A DNA stretch of 5,786 nucleotides, taken from positions 5,365 through 11,150 of the forward strand of contig PLBZ01000055.1 in assembly GCA_003134675.1 (NCBI GenBank), in the 5' to 3' direction. The notes beneath the pieces are model-generated. The model was not told where the DNA came from and searched no databases. It was given only the letters and a program-made list of their open reading frames with translations. Position numbers and translations under genes: made by a program. The stretch is from Solirubrobacterales bacterium (GTDB taxonomy: Bacteria; Actinomycetota; Thermoleophilia; Solirubrobacterales; Solirubrobacteraceae). Shown here in pieces: positions 5,302 through 5,786 of the stretch (positions are counted from its first letter, which is position 1; each line of letters begins with the position of its first letter).

Positions 5302-5786
5302 TGTCGCGTATCCGCATACTTCTTTGTGCATCGATTGCCTGCTCGGCGCTCCTCTGTGGCACGGTAGGTGCGAGCCAGGCACTGGCCTCGACGAGTCAGA
5401 AGCTCTATTTCGAGGCGTCATCGGACCTGCTGAACCCGAGCACCCGCCCCCATGCGCTCGTGCAGCTGCAGGCGCTCGGCGTGCGGGCCCTGCGCGTGGA
5501 GCTCAACTGGTACTCCGTCGCGCCCGCTCATGACAGCGCCACGGCTCCGAGCTTCGACGCGACCAACCCGGGGAGCTACGCATGGGGTCAGTACGACGCG
5601 CTGCTGGAAGCCGCCAAGCAGCTGAACTGGCCGGTGCTGCTGACCGTCACCTCGCCGGCGCCGAGATGGGCGACGTCGAACCGCAAAGCCCCCTACATCA
5701 CGCGGCCTGACGACCTCGACTTCCAGCAGTTTATGACCGCTGTGGGGCGTCACTACGGCTCGCAGGTCTCGCTCTACTCGATCTGG
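5301..5786 (+). CDS. Secreted glycoside hydrolase (clan GH-A barrel), N-terminal part (cut by window edge)
   Basis: The frame is open for 162 codons to the last base of the window. The ATG shares its A with the TGA of the preceding gene (TGATG), so translation is probably coupled by stop-restart; the nearest purine-rich stretch (AAGG at 5284-5287) is too far away to serve well. Residues 1-29 form a signal peptide: basic MSRIR, a hydrophobic core, and the cleavage motif ALA before Ser30. Then come barrel strands KLYFEAS (34-40), VRALRVELNWYSVAP (61-75, with the conserved Arg of strand 2) and WPVLLTVTSPAPRWAT (110-125). YDALLEAAKQLN (98-109) and FQQFMTAVGRHYG (141-153) are the intervening helices. 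The last residues, VSLYSIW, are the strand that in GH-A enzymes (GH5, GH39 and relatives) leads into Asn-Glu-Pro, so the catalytic acid is expected just outside. Its sequence differs clearly from the preceding barrel, so this is not a recent duplication. Confidence 0.85.
   Translation, partial: MSRIRILLCASIACSALLCGTVGASQALASTSQKLYFEASSDLLNPSTRPHALVQLQALGVRALRVELNWYSVAPAHDSATAPSFDATNPGSYAWGQYDALLEAAKQLNWPVLLTVTSPAPRWATSNRKAPYITRPDDLDFQQFMTAVGRHYGSQVSLYSIW

Overview
The window looks like a piece of a high-GC actinobacterial chromosome. The protein styles point to the class Thermoleophilia (Solirubrobacterales-like): a mycobacterial-type class II fumarase, an isoleucyl-tRNA synthetase with a 'GxHH' signature, and tandem secreted TIM-barrel hydrolase-like proteins. 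The lineage is an inference from protein style and composition, since no database search was possible. Coding density is very high: six protein genes (two cut by the window edges) and almost no spacer. I see no RNA genes, transposons, CRISPR arrays or phage genes.

Layout. Positions 1-236 (minus) hold the first 78 codons of ileS. Only 37 bases away and divergent is an alpha/beta-hydrolase-fold gene (274-1113, plus), followed 43 bases later by fumC (1157-2476, plus) with a clear Shine-Dalgarno. fumC runs tail-to-tail into a membrane glycosyltransferase gene (2473-4173, minus); the two stop codons overlap by four bases. A 78-base divergent spacer (4174-4251) separates this gene from a pair of secreted proteins with glycoside-hydrolase-type barrels. 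The first (4252-5301) is complete. The second (from 5301) is coupled to it by a shared stop/start base and leaves the window just before its expected catalytic Asn-Glu.

How the genes fit together. The left half is housekeeping: tRNA charging and the TCA-cycle fumarase, with a puzzling hydrolase-fold protein between them. The right half looks like a cell-surface carbohydrate module: a polyprenyl-phosphate-sugar-dependent glycosyltransferase facing two exported barrel proteins that could trim or cleave a surface glycan. That link is inferred from adjacency and protein type.

Points most worth attention: (1) the ileS signature motif is Gly-Ser-His-His rather than His-x-Gly-His, a variant connected with strong mupirocin resistance; (2) the alpha/beta-hydrolase has an Asp nucleophile and Phe where the catalytic His should be, the same pair engineered into dehalogenases to trap a covalent intermediate; (3) four gene starts at the two divergent junctions have a TAnnnT box about 7-10 bases before the start codon, suggesting leaderless transcription, and one junction is an imperfect palindrome that builds both boxes; (4) the fumarase starts without the usual N-terminal strand although its start is unambiguous.
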